From assembly GCA_030549775.1 (NCBI GenBank), contig CM060173.1, positions 6,484,501-6,548,500 on the forward strand: DNA of 64,000 bases, written 5' to 3'. Positions within the stretch are counted from its first letter, which is position 1. Each line of letters opens with the position of its first letter. Below the pieces are notes generated by a model. The model had not been told where the DNA came from and did not search any database. It saw only the letters and a list, made by a program, of their open reading frames with translations. Made by a program: the position numbers and the translations under genes. Origin of the DNA: Tamarix chinensis. Its lineage: Eukaryota > Streptophyta > Magnoliopsida > Caryophyllales > Tamaricaceae. Positions 11,171-22,390 of the stretch are shown here, one piece after another.

Positions 11171-11349
11171 GAGGTGTACGTAGCCATCAATTTTTCTACT
11201 TATTTACTGAAAAACTTTTTCAGCTTATTTGTTTATCTTACTTCTTTTACTTATTGTTCATGAGGTGTACGTAGCCATCAATTTTCCTACTTATTTACTG
11301 AAAAACTTTTTCTGCTTATTTATTTATCTAACTTCTTTTACTTATTGTT
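11168..11349. repeat. 91-bp tandem duplication in the hAT element
   Basis: CATGAGGTGTACGTAGCCAT starts two nearly identical 91-base units at 11168 and 11259. Confidence 0.85.
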
Positions 11350-11673
11350 CACATAAGTGTACGATTAATTAATAAATAATTAATATTTGGATGAGATATT
11401 TAGATCAATTTAACTCAATATTTTTAATTATGCGGTAAATCTATTGCCGTGTGCCATGTACTTACAAAAATTTGACCGATCATATTATTTTTAATTATTT
11501 ATTAATTATAATTAATAATATATAAAAATATTATTATTATTATTATTTTTGTATGAGGGACACCATGAAGTTGGAAGTCTGGCTCCGCCACTGGTAGTAA
11601 GATAATGATAATAAGCCATATCTAGTATTAGTAGTAGTGATAGAGATAGTAATAAGAGTAATAAAAATAATAG

Positions 11674-11681
<8 letters not shown>

Positions 11682-11735
<54 letters not shown>
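11682..11735. repeat. (TAA)n microsatellite
   Basis: About 18 AAT/TAA units in the LTR-like element. Confidence 0.9.
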
Positions 11736-11736
<1 letters not shown>

Positions 11737-11949
11737 GGATAAGGATAACTATCTTAATGTTAAAGTTGTTTCCTTTTAATAATATACCCTAGTTAGCTAT
11801 CTCTGAAATTAGGTTAGGAAAATAAGGATGATACATAGTAATATTAAGAGTGTAATAATAATAATAATAGTATTAATAATGATAATAGTAATAATAATAT
11901 TATTATTAAGGATAATATCATTAATATTAGATAAAATTACTAACACTTT

Positions 11950-13330
11950 TAGAAAATAGTTTTAGGGGTTGAGGGAGTTGGAAAACCACCTAAGGTCAGT
12001 GGTGGACTGGCGGTGGCGTGTGGCGGCGGCGGCGGCGGCAGCGATGGAGGAGAAAGAGAGGTGGAAAAATCAAGGTGCAGGCTAGAGGAGAGGGGGTAGA
12101 TGAGTGTTTGAGGTGGAGGAAGATGCAGCGGGTGAAGAGGGATGGAATGAGGGTGGTGGCGTGGCTGGGAGTGGCAGCGCACGGTGGTTGGCGTGGCGGC
12201 CGAAGGTGGTGGAGGGTGGTGGAAAATGGGGGAGGTAGAAAGAGAGGGAGGCAGGGGAAGATGGAGGTATGTGGAGGTAGAGGGAGGTCTACTGGACGTT
12301 TTGGAGGGTGGTGGAGGCGTTGGTTGCGGCGAGGGTGGCGGTAGGAGGAGGAGCGAGGGGCGGCGAAGGGCTGGAGATGGTTGCTCGGGGTGGTGACTTT
12401 GCACGGCTGGGGCGGCACGTGTAGGGCGAGGCAAGGGGTGACGGTGGTTGTGTTTTGTAGAGGGAAGTGCGGGGATGGTTTTGGTGGGCGGCGTTCGTTG
12501 CGGAGGTCACCAGCGGCGGCGGAAAGCTCAACTTTTTGAGTGGCGGTGAGGCAGGGTTTCGAGGCTATTTCAAAAAAAAGAGACTGGTTATGGCTACTAA
12601 TGGGGGTATTTATAGGCAATTTGGAGGGGGAAAACGACGAAGGAGGGAGAGGGCACGCGGGGCAGGTGCGGTAGGTCGCCGACCGGCGGTGGCAGCCGGC
12701 GCATGCCCTACGAGTTGCAGGGTGTGTTTGGCTCTGTGTGGGGAAAAGGAAAGAGGCAGTACGCGTGAGGGGGGAAGGACGAGTAGGTTGGGTCAAAATG
12801 GGAAAGGAAAGAGACGGGGATGGCAGGGGAGGACGACCGGAAGGAGCAGGCAGTTGTTGGCGGTGCAAGCTGCGAGTTGCAGGCCTGGCGCGAGGAGGAA
12901 GATGACAGGCGCGGGGTAGATCGGGCAGTCCAGGGGAAAAAGGAAAGGAGGGGGAGCCGGCCGGTTTGGCAACGGTCATAAGGTTTTTAAACAAAAGGAG
13001 GCATTTCAGTGAATTTTAGGACGAAATGCTACGTCGGCTTGTTGGTTTGGCAACGGTTATAGTCATTAAACGAGACGTAGCGTCTCAGCGGATGGAGGGA
13101 CGAAACACTGCGTTTGGTTGCCGCAACGAAGGGGCCAAACGGCGCTGGGCCACAGGAGAAGGAGAAGGAAGGAGGGGGGAGAGTTGGGCCGCAGGCAGGC
13201 CTAACCCGGGGGAAGAAATAGGAAAGAAAAAAAGAAAGGGAGGAAGAAAAAAAAAGGAAAAGAAAGGAGAAAAAAGGAAAAGGAAAAAGAAAAAAAAGGA
13301 TAAAATGGTTGGGTTGGGGTATTTGGTATT
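11950..13330. other. GC-rich, purine-strand island in the LTR-like element
   Basis: The plus strand is strongly G-rich (GGTGGCGG, GGAGGTAG, GGGGAAGG) in a region otherwise near 30% GC. The minus strand stays open for 332 codons (12994-11996) as a Pro/Ser/His/Thr-rich frame, and other frames are also open. This is typical of skewed GC-rich DNA and not by itself evidence of a gene. It could be a promoter or leader area of the LTR. Poly-purine DNA (GGAAGAAAAAAAAAGG) follows to 13303. Confidence 0.5.
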
Positions 13331-13922
13331 TATTTATCTATATATTTAAGTTAGATATTTAATTTTAATAATAATTATTTTAAGTATAATAATAAAATTC
13401 ATTTTTAGCTTAATTGGGCTATTTTGGATAAATTTTCCTTAACTTCCATTTTAATTAGTAAAATATCCAAAATTTTTCTAAATAATTTATTTATTAATTT
13501 ATCTTTATTTTCCTCAATTAATTTCCTCTTTATTTAATAAAATAATTTATTTTCTTAATTTTCCTAATAAATTATTATTCTGCCATAATTCTTAAATTAG
13601 GATTTTTGGGGTATATAAACAAATTTTAATAATTTAACTTAATATATTTTAATATATTGTTTTGAAGGTAAATTTTAGAAAATATTAGTTTGAAATGTTA
13701 TTTAAATGGAATGGGTATGATGAAATAACAATTTATTTATTTTAATTTATTAAATATTCACATCTAATTATATATACACAAAAATCCACAAAATAGTTAA
13801 ATTAAATAAATTAAAAAGGTAAAATCCTCAAAATAATTAAATTAAGTAAGTTTAAAAGCTAAGTTATCCCAAATAAAAGTGATTTATTAAATTATAGACT
13901 TTTAAAATTTTGGGGGATTACA
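13331..13922. other. AT-rich 3' end of the LTR-like element
   Basis: About 80% AT with TTTAATTTA words. No gene is seen. It ends at GGGGGATTACA. Confidence 0.5.
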
Positions 13923-13927
13923 AAAAA

Positions 13928-16823
13928 TGTTTGAGAAGTTATTGAATGAATCGGAGAAACCTTTGTACTGTGATTGTAAGACGTTTACGTGATTATCTGC
14001 TACTTTAAGGTTGTACAACTTAAAAGCATGTAACGGATGGAGTGATAAGAGTTTCACATAATTATTGTCACTTGTGAAGGATATGCTTCTTAATGATAAC
14101 GTTCTACCCGATCGTACATATGAAGCTAAGAAGATTCTATCCTCGATGGGCATGAGTTATGAGAAGATACATGCATGCCCTAATGATTGTATTTTATATC
14201 GCAATGACAATGTATCTTTGGATAGTTGTCCTAATCGTGAATGCAAAGCACTACGATACAAGAAGAACAAGGTGCCCGCTAAGGTGTTATGGTATTTTCC
14301 TATAATACCAAGATTAAGGCGGATGTTTAATGATGTTGAAGATGCCAAGAACCTAAGATGGCATGTTGATGACAAGATAGATGATGGGCTTCTTAGACAT
14401 CCATCTGACTCTTCACAATAGATGATGATTGATGGGTTGTTTCCTGAATTTGGTAAAGAAGCAAGAAATGTGTGCCTTGTGCTTTCTGCGGATGGAATGA
14501 ATCCAAACAATCAAGGAAACTACAGTTTATGGCCAGTTATTTTGGTTATATACAATTTATCTCCACGGCTCTATATGAAACGCAAGTATATGATGTTGTC
14601 TTTACTCATTTCCGGACCAAACCAACCTGGGAATGATATTGATGTTTATTTGGCACCTTTGATTGATGATTTGAAGTTCTTATGGGACATGGGTGTGTTG
14701 AAGTATTTGATGCATATAGTGAAGAAAATTTCACTTTGAGAGCATTGTTATTCTGTACTATAAATGATTTTTCGGCGTATGGCAACTTGTCAGGTTATAG
14801 TGTGAAAGGCCATTATGCATGTCTGATATGTGAGGAGAATACTTCATTTGTTCAGCTAACACATAGCCGAAAGACTGTGTTCCTTGGGCATCGTAGGTTT
14901 TTACCGAAGAATCATCATCATCGTAGGCAAAGAAAAGCGTTCAATGGATTCGGAGAAGAGGGGCAGGCACCAATCCGGTTGACGGGTCGACAAGTGTGGC
15001 TGAAGATGAAACATTTGAGTGTCAAGTTTGGGAAGAAGAATAAAGATAAGCCTCCATCATTTGGGTGGAAGAAGATGTCAATATTCTTCCACCATCCTTA
15101 TTGGGAATCTTTCTACGTGAGACATGCCCTTGATGTGATACATATTGAGAAAAATATATGTGACTGTCTTGTTGGTACATTACTTAATGTTCCACGCAAG
15201 ACTAAAGATGGGATAAATGCTCGAATGGATATGGAAGAAATGTGTATTAGACAGGAACTGACACCGCGAGACAACGGAGGAAGAACATATTTACCACCAG
15301 TGTGTCATACTCTTTCTAGAAAAGAGAAAATTTCATATTGTGAATTCTTGCACAGTGTCAAGGTTCCGGAAGGGTATTCTTCAAATGTTAAAAAGTTCAT
15401 GTTGATGAAAGAGTTGAAATTAATTAACATGAAGTCTCATGATTATCATATCTTGATGCAACACTTGTTGCCGATAGCTATACGTGGAATTTTGCCAAAA
15501 CGTGTTCAAATTACTATCATGAGGCTTTGTTAGTTTTTTAAAGCCGTCTACTCTAAAGTTATACATGCTGATAGTTTGGACGCCTTGTAAAAAGGCATTG
15601 TGATTATTTTGTGCCAACTTGAAATGTATTTTCTACCGTCATTCTTTGATATTATGGTACATCTAACTGTTCATTTAGTTTATGAGATAAAGATGTTAGG
15701 ACCTGTTCATGAGCATTGGATGTACCCCTTTGAATGGTTTATGAAGTTGATAAAAGGTTATGTGAAGAATCGATATCGGTGAGAAGGATGTATTGTTGAG
15801 AGTTACCTGGTAGAAGAGGTAATTAAGTTTTGCACAAAGTACTTGTCAAATCCTGAAGCTCTTGGTATTCCTAAGTCTCGATATACAGGCAAATTTGAAG
15901 GATAGGGTATTAGAGGCAAACAGTTTGGGCGTGTAGACCCTAAGATGTTCCGTGCAGCTCATCTATATGTATTACACAACAGTGATGATGTTCAGCCGTA
16001 CATTGAAGAGTATATGACTTCTTTACGGATTGAAAATCCATCAAAAACTGAGAAATGGATTATCGATAAACATAATCTTTCCTTTATTAATTGGATAAGA
16101 GATCGCATCATTCCACTCATCGGACATTCCCCAACTTTAATTTCCGAAACCCTGCATTGGTTGTCTCAGAAACCTTGTTATGAAGTTTTTCAATATACCA
16201 GTTATGTGATCAACGGTTGCACTTTTTATACAAAATAACAAGATGACAAGAGTACAATGCAGAACAATGGGGTGACTTTAGTGGCTCAGCAATGCATGTT
16301 GCTAGTGCGAAAGACCAGAATCCAACTTATGCAGATATGAATTATTATGGTGTGATTGAACATATATGGGAGTTAGATTACACTGTATTTAAAATCCCTA
16401 TATTCGGCTGCAAATGGGTTGATAATGGCTGTGGGGGTAAGATATGAAGATGGACCCACATTAGTAGATCTTAATAGGGAAGGGCATAAACAAGACCCAT
16501 TCATCTTAGCATCACAAGTGACACAAGTATTCTATGTCGCTGACCCTACTGATAACAGATGGTCTGTAGTACTATCTATGAAAAAAAGAAATGCCAATGA
16601 ATGTGATGATGAAAATGATGCCAATTGGAATAAAGAGTGTGTCTCAGCTGTGCAAGCAACTCAATTATTGAACGATGATAACAATACAATTAATGAGGAG
16701 GAAATATATGTCAGGGATGATCATCGTGAAGTAATATATGTATCAGATTCTAAATCTAATCCGAAAACAAGGGGGAAAAAAGAAGGAAAAAAAGGCAATG
16801 AGGGTAAGAATATTGTAACATAA
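13928..16823 (+). pseudogene. TNP2-type CACTA transposase, main part, inactivated
   Basis: Continues the frame begun at 7371. Recognisable in order are a TNP2 N-terminal part (GWSDKSFT, MLLNDNVLPDRTYEAKKIL, CPNDCILYRND), the Transposase_21 core with LSADGMNPNNQGNYSLWP and NDIDVYLAPLIDDLKFLW (the catalytic Asp positions), LDVIHIEKNICD, a DUF4218-like part (15600-16010: CQLEMYFLPSFFDIMVHL, AHLYVLHNSDDVQPYIEEY) and a DUF4216-like part (about 16335-16560: GPTLVDLNREGHK, DPFILASQVTQVFYV). It is dead. TGA follows KTFT near 13990, TAA lies near 14058 and TAG follows SSQ at 14419. A one-base shift near 14697 moves the frame, and further stops follow near 15532, 15588, 15781 and 15903. In life it would cut and join CACTA ends in the nucleus. 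Confidence 0.9.
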
Positions 16824-16911
16824 AATATCTATGTTGGTTTTTTTAAATGCATTTTTCAACTCAATTATTCTCAATACATAACATTCTAATATAAATTTTT
16901 TTTTTAAAGAT

Positions 16912-19601
16912 ATGGCCAACAAAAATATTGATAGGGACAACAGTGATGAAGAAGGGAAAAGAGGGCCTACGATTATATGAATCATCACAGATATGAGGAA
17001 TAAAGGAGAACTGGTCAAGTTGGGATGGAATACTTACAATCTTCCCATTGGCCCTTATGCAGACATGTTCTTGACTTACATTTCACTTTGACACGTAACC
17101 GTGTTCCTATCTCCTATAATAATTGGAAGCAGGTTCCAACGGGTCATAAGGAGCATATTTGGCAGGAAATCACGGTAAATATACTATTTTATATAATCAT
17201 TTTTGTATGTCAAATGTTATTAATTTTAATACATTAACATCGGTATACATTTATACGTCTTATTTTGCAGAAGTGTTTAATGTGCCAGAGAGTAGGAAGA
17301 AATGGCTTCTTAGACATTGCGGGGAGCCTCTAAGAACATTTAGGTCATATTTAGCTCATAGGAAAATGTACAGAAAGAAGGATGATTCTCTAAGGTAGAA
17401 TCCACCCAAACGATACGGTTTCATCGATCAAGAAAGTTGGAACCAATTTATTGCATATCGTCTTACGGGTGATTTAAAGGTATTTGTTAGATAACAATTA
17501 AATTTTTTGTATCAATCCTAGTATTGTGCATAATATTGAAATAATCATGTCACTATATTTTGGCTTGTCACATAGGAAAAAAATGCCAAAAATAAAGAGA
17601 TTGCAAAGCAGAATAAATACCAGCATAATATGGCTCGCAAAGGGTATGTAGGCCTTGAAGAGGAGTTGGTATGTATTTTGTGATTTATCTATTTACAACG
17701 TACTGACGAATTTTATTATCTTGGTACATGATAAGAATATTTTTTAATTTATAGCTCATAGCCCAAGACTTAGACCCATGTACCTCGTCCATTAATATTG
17801 GTACATTATGGAAGAAGGCTAGAGCAACAAAAGATGGATATATTAATAAAGATGTAGATGTTGTAGTGACAAAAATTGTAAGTTTCTAGATATTTAGAAC
17901 CCTGCTTAGTTTTCTTTTAGAATACTATTATATTATGCTTATTCATGTAAGCTAAATTTATATATATTATATACATTACAGGACAAACTTCAAGCGTCAG
18001 ATGGTGAGGAGGGGGTAGACCAATATAACATTGTGTCCCAGGCTATAGGAATTGTAGAACACCCTGGAAGACACAGGGGTCTTGGATTAGGTGTTACGAG
18101 AACGAGCGTACGTGGTTGATCTCGTGGTTCTCGTAACACTAATGAGCAAGTCGTCATCCTCACACAGAAATTGAATGTGGCATTTGAACGGATGGCAACA
18201 ATGGAGCAAGAGTTGTCATTTATTAAATCTCAAGGGTATAAGCCATCCGATTCAGTCGACCATGATCAGCTTCACATACCTAATGTAAATAGTGTCAGAG
18301 ACAATTGTGAAGCTGATGCATGTCTTTCTTCTCTTTATGAGGTAAGCATTACATAACTATGAATTGTTATTAAATGTATTCGGTGTCATAAATAATTAAT
18401 AATGTGTAATATTTTTGTTTAGGGTTTGCATAAATGTGACTTTTTAGCGAATGACCTTTCAACTCTTTTGGTGAAAGGAAGGGTCCACATCAGTCACAGT
18501 ACCCAAACGCAAACTGTCCACGGGTACAACTTAGCCCTAATTACAAGGCCGGTGAGTATGGACACTCCAATCATTGGTAGTGCGCCCTTGCCTTGTTATA
18601 AAGAGGGCGATGAGGCAGCCACAATGCTAGAAGCTCATGGAAGCTTCGTGCCTTGGCCTGTGGATCAGATACGTCTCACTACTGAAGAGGTATTGACATT
18701 CGATATCTTCATTAGACCTTGTTTAGTAGTTACACTATTTATACCTTTTTCATATATATGTGCTCAATACATATTTTGTTTATTATTATTAATTAAGGAA
18801 TTAAAGAAGAAGACTGCTCCTACTAGTAAAACCAAGAGAGGTACTAGTAAAACGAGCAACACAAAAGAGGGCGCTACTAAAGGAAAGAGAGCTAAATCTG
18901 AAAAATCAGTTGCCCCACAAAATATTCCTTCTTCGAAAATATGCCAACCTCCACCAGCATTAGCTTTATTGTATTTCTATGCCCAAAACTACCTCAGGAA
19001 TAATTATATTTCTATTGATTGTTGTCCTGAGTATGTTGGAAGGGACGATGCTACTTACATGGTATCGACGGTTGACATAAGCGACATTTATAATCAGGAA
19101 TGGATGTCAACCACGAGTGTCGCCGTTTATGTCACGTAAGTATTATTTCATATTTCAGATTTTAGTACTCTTGGAGAAATGGAATTTTTATAACCTCTTA
19201 TATGAGTTATTGGTTATTAACAAATATGCATTGTTATTGTCGTTCATATATAGGTTGGTAGCTAGTCGCGCTACGATGGAGGGAATGTTGTCCTCTATTG
19301 TGTTTGTGTGCCCATACTACATAGCTGACAGTAGTACAATAACAGAGGGTAGGCACATAAACTATTTAGCGGATCGCATTTTGATTGAGGGACACAACAA
19401 GCTCTATCTCATTCCTCGCCTCGCAACTGAACACTGGGTTTTGTACACCGTCCGATCTGATCTTAATAAAGTTTATGTGTTTGATTCCCTTCGAACCTAT
19501 GACGTGCCTTTTGAAGTCGCTCGTCGTGGTGGGAAGGAATTTATCGACATATAAGTATACTTTTCACTTCTTACTTCATTAGCTTATTTATACATACATA
19601 T

Positions 19602-19663
<62 letters not shown>

Positions 19664-20191
19664 TACTTTCATTATTTGAGGTATATATACTTACAATATT
19701 ATGTATCCAACGCTATTTATTAGGGAACTACGGACGGCATATCAAAGGAGAGGTGGGAATGGTTTCCCAGACCCAAAGAATCTTCAATATGAGCCTATCA
19801 TGGTAAGTAGGAAGACAACTATTTTGTATTTTGTTTTAATTCAAATTAATATCTAATAGTTAGAGAGCTAACTGAATTCATTTGATAGTGTCCACAACAG
19901 CAAAACAACGATGATTGTGGATACTATGTATATAGAGCAATGGATCTTATAGTCCAGAATATATTGGTCAACATAGATCCAAGCCATGTATGTTTGCTTT
20001 TCCATATTTTTCTATTAATGAATCATGACATATATATTTTTGACCTAATGGCTAACTGTATATTAATTGAAACATGGGCGTTGTAGTTTTTCACCGATGA
20101 CTATGCACGAGGCCAGCAATACAATGTTGATGAAATTGATGAAGTTAGAGACCAATGGGCCAAGCACGTACACTCATTCATTCGGTATTAG
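16912..20191 (+). pseudogene. CACTA second gene: En/Spm-like protein with Ulp1 (C48) protease domain
   Basis: About ten exons with GT-AG introns of 70-180 bases run to TAG at 20189. The first exon (ATG 16912) encodes KRGPTI and, after a stop and a frameshift near 17090, NRVPISYNNWKQVP and HIWQEIT, a plant En/Spm transposon domain. Later exons encode EVFNVPESRKKWLLRHCG, LWKKARATKDGYI, a DUF8039-like part (GRVHISHSTQTQTVHGYNLA...GSFVPWPVDQI) and a Lys-rich linker. The last exons (19256-20191) form a Ulp1-like cysteine protease, with His in ATEHWVLY, Asp in VFDSLRTYD and Cys in NNDDCGYYVYRAMD. The triad is present, but stops at about 16978, 17396 and 18118 and an unclear splice donor after 19540 make a full protein unlikely. 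The role of such proteases in CACTA biology is not settled. Confidence 0.85.
19614..19661. repeat. (AT)n microsatellite in an intron
   Basis: About 24 AT units in the intron between the exon with the catalytic Asp and the exon ELRTAYQRRG. Confidence 0.9.
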
Positions 20192-20504
20192 GTAGCGATC
20201 TATATATTCTACATGCATTTTCAGGTTTGTATTTTGTCTACATCTTTCGGTCTTCCAGCCGAGATCTCTGAACTCTTTACTTTGGGGTGTAGAGCTACCA
20301 AGTTGTGGTATGCCTACTAATTTTTATTTCTAAGTATAGTTGGTGTATTGAGACATGCATACCAATTATAGATTGATTGAAATTATGGTGTGATTGCAGA
20401 TTTGGTATGAATTGATTTTGTTTTACATTGCAGATTTGGTAATTGTTTGAACATACAACTGTGTATGTGGGCAGGAACAAAACAGAAAAATACTATAAAA
20501 AAAA
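20192..20504. other. 3' flank of the CACTA second gene
   Basis: No coding sequence is seen. Presumed 3' untranslated DNA between the protease stop codon and the right subterminal repeats, with two short repeats of GATTGCAGATTTGG-like words near 20395 and 20430. Confidence 0.5.
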
Positions 20505-20945
20505 ACTATAGTTTTAATAACGGTTTTGTTTAAGAACCATTATTAAAACTCCTTTTAATCTCATATTTATGCTCATTTAATACGTATTATAGGGTTTAAT
20601 AAACGCATAATCAATGACCAAACGGTAATTCGATGATGTTTTAACAACGGTTTTTGTATTAACCGTTATTAATACCTGGTTTTCAACAACGGTTTTTTCT
20701 TATAAACTGTTATTGAAATATTATTTTTAACAACGGTTTACTGAAAAACCGTGATTAAAACCTATTTTCTAACAATGGTTTTACTTAAAAACCGTTATTA
20801 AATATGAAGTTTACGCACATATTCGTGGGTTTTTGTGTTTTTTTCATGACGGTTATGAACCGTTATTAAAGATTTAATAACGGGCAGTTCAATAACGGTT
20901 GAAAACCGTTATTAAAACTATAAAATAACCATTATTAAAATCTCG
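20505..20945. repeat. CACTA right subterminal repeats
   Basis: TTTTAATAACGGTTT and AACCGTTATTAAA words alternate, with AACAACGGTTT variants in the middle, mirroring the array at 4660-4982. They end close to the terminal CTGGGGTAGTG. Confidence 0.85.
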
Positions 20946-20961
20946 TTCTGGGGTAGTGACA

Positions 20962-21309
20962 TATAGTTATATCTGTAAATATTAGTTTTCCAATTCTAGC
21001 TTAATTTAACATCCCTTTCCTAGTGTGAAATAAGATCAAAGGCAAAGGAGGAAAAAAATAAATGATGCTTGAATTGGGATCCTCAACTGGCTAGAGAAGC
21101 ACCTTTGTTGTCCAATATGCAGTAAAATTAAGCAAACAACCATCATATACAAATACATAGAAAGAATAAATTAGGCATAAACATCACCAACAGATGAAGA
21201 GTTTAATCTTCAGTTTTAGTTTCAGAAGCTATATATACACATAGAATTATTTTGAGATGATTATAAGCATTAACAAAAAAAAGAGCATTATAAAACACAC
21301 CTGTCGTGA
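20962..21309. other. Interior of the long-TIR element, no gene seen
   Basis: AT-rich DNA between the CACTA right end and the captured fragment. It may be intron or 3' flank of that fragment, read on the minus strand. Confidence 0.35.
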
Positions 21310-22390
21310 CTATGTATGAGCCCTCACAATCAATTGTCTCTCAGCGCCCTATTCCTGATGCTTTCTGGCTGATTTTTGTGCTTGCAAGCCTGGAATAATA
21401 TATTGGTTGATAAGGTCATATACAACTGATGAAAAAATATTATGTATGTGAGTTGGAAGAAGAAACCAAGAAGAACACACGCAGAAACACATAACAAGAT
21501 CAATCAAACACAAATTTGGTTCCTTCATTACTGCCCAAAAAAGATTTCAAGCGACACCCTCATCTTGGTACTCTTACCCCTGACGATATTCTGCTTTTCA
21601 ACAGACCTGAACATAAACATCAAAACTGCCAGATCCAATGCAGCAGCAAGGCCCCCTACCTCCTCAAACCTAGACTTCTCCAAGACAAACCCACCTGAAG
21701 TGACAACGGAAACATGCAACAAGCATGCCAGGGAGCACTACCTTTTTACTTTGTCAGTGTCTGGTCCTAGGTTGCCAAATTTGGTTTTTCAGTTCAAATT
21801 ATGTAAAGTACACACCAACATGCATTAATTCAATAACTTTGGTCAAATTGTATTTGTCAAGTTTACTCAAACTTACAATCTATAATACCGATTACTATTA
21901 ATAATAATCGAAAGGAGATACTGCCTTTTAACGAAGACGGCGAGAAAGATTATTAAAAAAAGGAACCGCAAAACATGATCAGATTTTTAAAAGATGCGAT
22001 AAAATAATTAAGAGGTTTACATATACTAAGGAAGCTTCGCATGAATAAATAATAACAAACCGACGGAATCATGCACACAAAGGAAATCGGTAATGCCCCT
22101 CGAATGATAAATCGGTAATGTCATCGAAGATGGACATCAAAATCACGAATAGAACACAAAATGTCCAACTCAAACTTTGAAAAACCTTCCCAATCTTTCC
22201 CTAACCCCAACCTCCTCAATAGACAAAAGAAAAAACAGGGAAAAAATCCGAAGAAGACTAGCAGGAAATGGAGAAGGCAAGAATAAAAACCTGAAATTTG
22301 AAGAGGAAGGGAAATCAGAGCCCAATAATTACAGATCTGTATCCTGCGTCAAAGATCGAGCGAAGAGCAAAGACAGGGACAAGCATCAAA
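21310..22390 (-). pseudogene. Captured plant gene fragment, unrecognised
   Basis: On the minus strand the DNA alternates exon-like and intron-like stretches. An acceptor TTGTCACTTCAG precedes an open stretch, about 21691-21528, encoding EKSRFEEVGGLAAALDL and FRSVEKQNIVRGKSTKM. Another, TTTTTTCATCAG, precedes about 21423-21310 with LINQYIIPGLQAQKSARK and a stop. Upstream (22390-21900) is 5'-leader-like DNA with a possible CTTCAAATTTCAG acceptor near 22295. I do not recognise the family. Capture of exon-intron pieces between long inverted arms is what Pack-type elements do. The stop and partial exons suggest it makes no protein. Confidence 0.4.

Larger units (their letters stand above)
11019..11593. 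mobile_element. hAT-type non-autonomous element
   Basis: The termini are CAGGGGCGGAGCTAG and CTGGCTCCGCCACTG, which are imperfect inverted repeats. Both sides carry the 8-bp target duplication GTAGTAAG (11011-11018 and 11594-11601). The 8-bp duplication and CAG...CTG ends point to the hAT superfamily. The 575-bp interior has no transposase. It sits inside the LTR-like element and is thus the youngest level of this nest. Confidence 0.85.
7726..13922 (+). mobile_element. 6.2-kb LTR-like element, probably a giant solo LTR
   Basis: It begins TGTAACACCCTC and ends GGGGGATTACA (TG...CA), flanked by AAAAA on both sides (7721-7725 and 13923-13927). The empty site is confirmed by the restored transposase frame. 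No gag or pol, no primer site next to the 5' end and no internal direct LTR pair are visible, so it reads as one very long LTR left by recombination rather than a whole element. Two truncated relatives lie at 42467 and 44663. It carries GC-rich DNA, CCGGTGGACCGGT repeats, AAACCCTAA minisatellites and a nested hAT element. A LARD-type non-coding element is the alternative. Confidence 0.7.
4629..20958 (+). mobile_element. CACTA (En/Spm) DNA transposon, 16.3 kb
   Basis: The left end is CACTACTACAG and the right end is CTGGGGTAGTG. Both are flanked by the 3-bp target duplication ACA (4626-4628 and 20959-20961). Subterminal arrays of AACCGTTATTAA-type repeats lie at both ends. Inside, in order, are an unknown 150-codon ORF, a TNP2-type transposase (broken by an LTR insertion plus stops and a frameshift) and a multi-exon Ulp1-protease gene. 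The order and orientation are normal for plant CACTA elements. With a dead transposase it can only move if helped in trans. Confidence 0.93.

Noticed and set aside
11996..12994. 332-codon minus-strand frame as a real protein
   Set aside because: The composition is Pro/Ser/His-rich and driven by G-skewed DNA, with several overlapping open frames; no domain is recognisable. It was kept only as a GC island.
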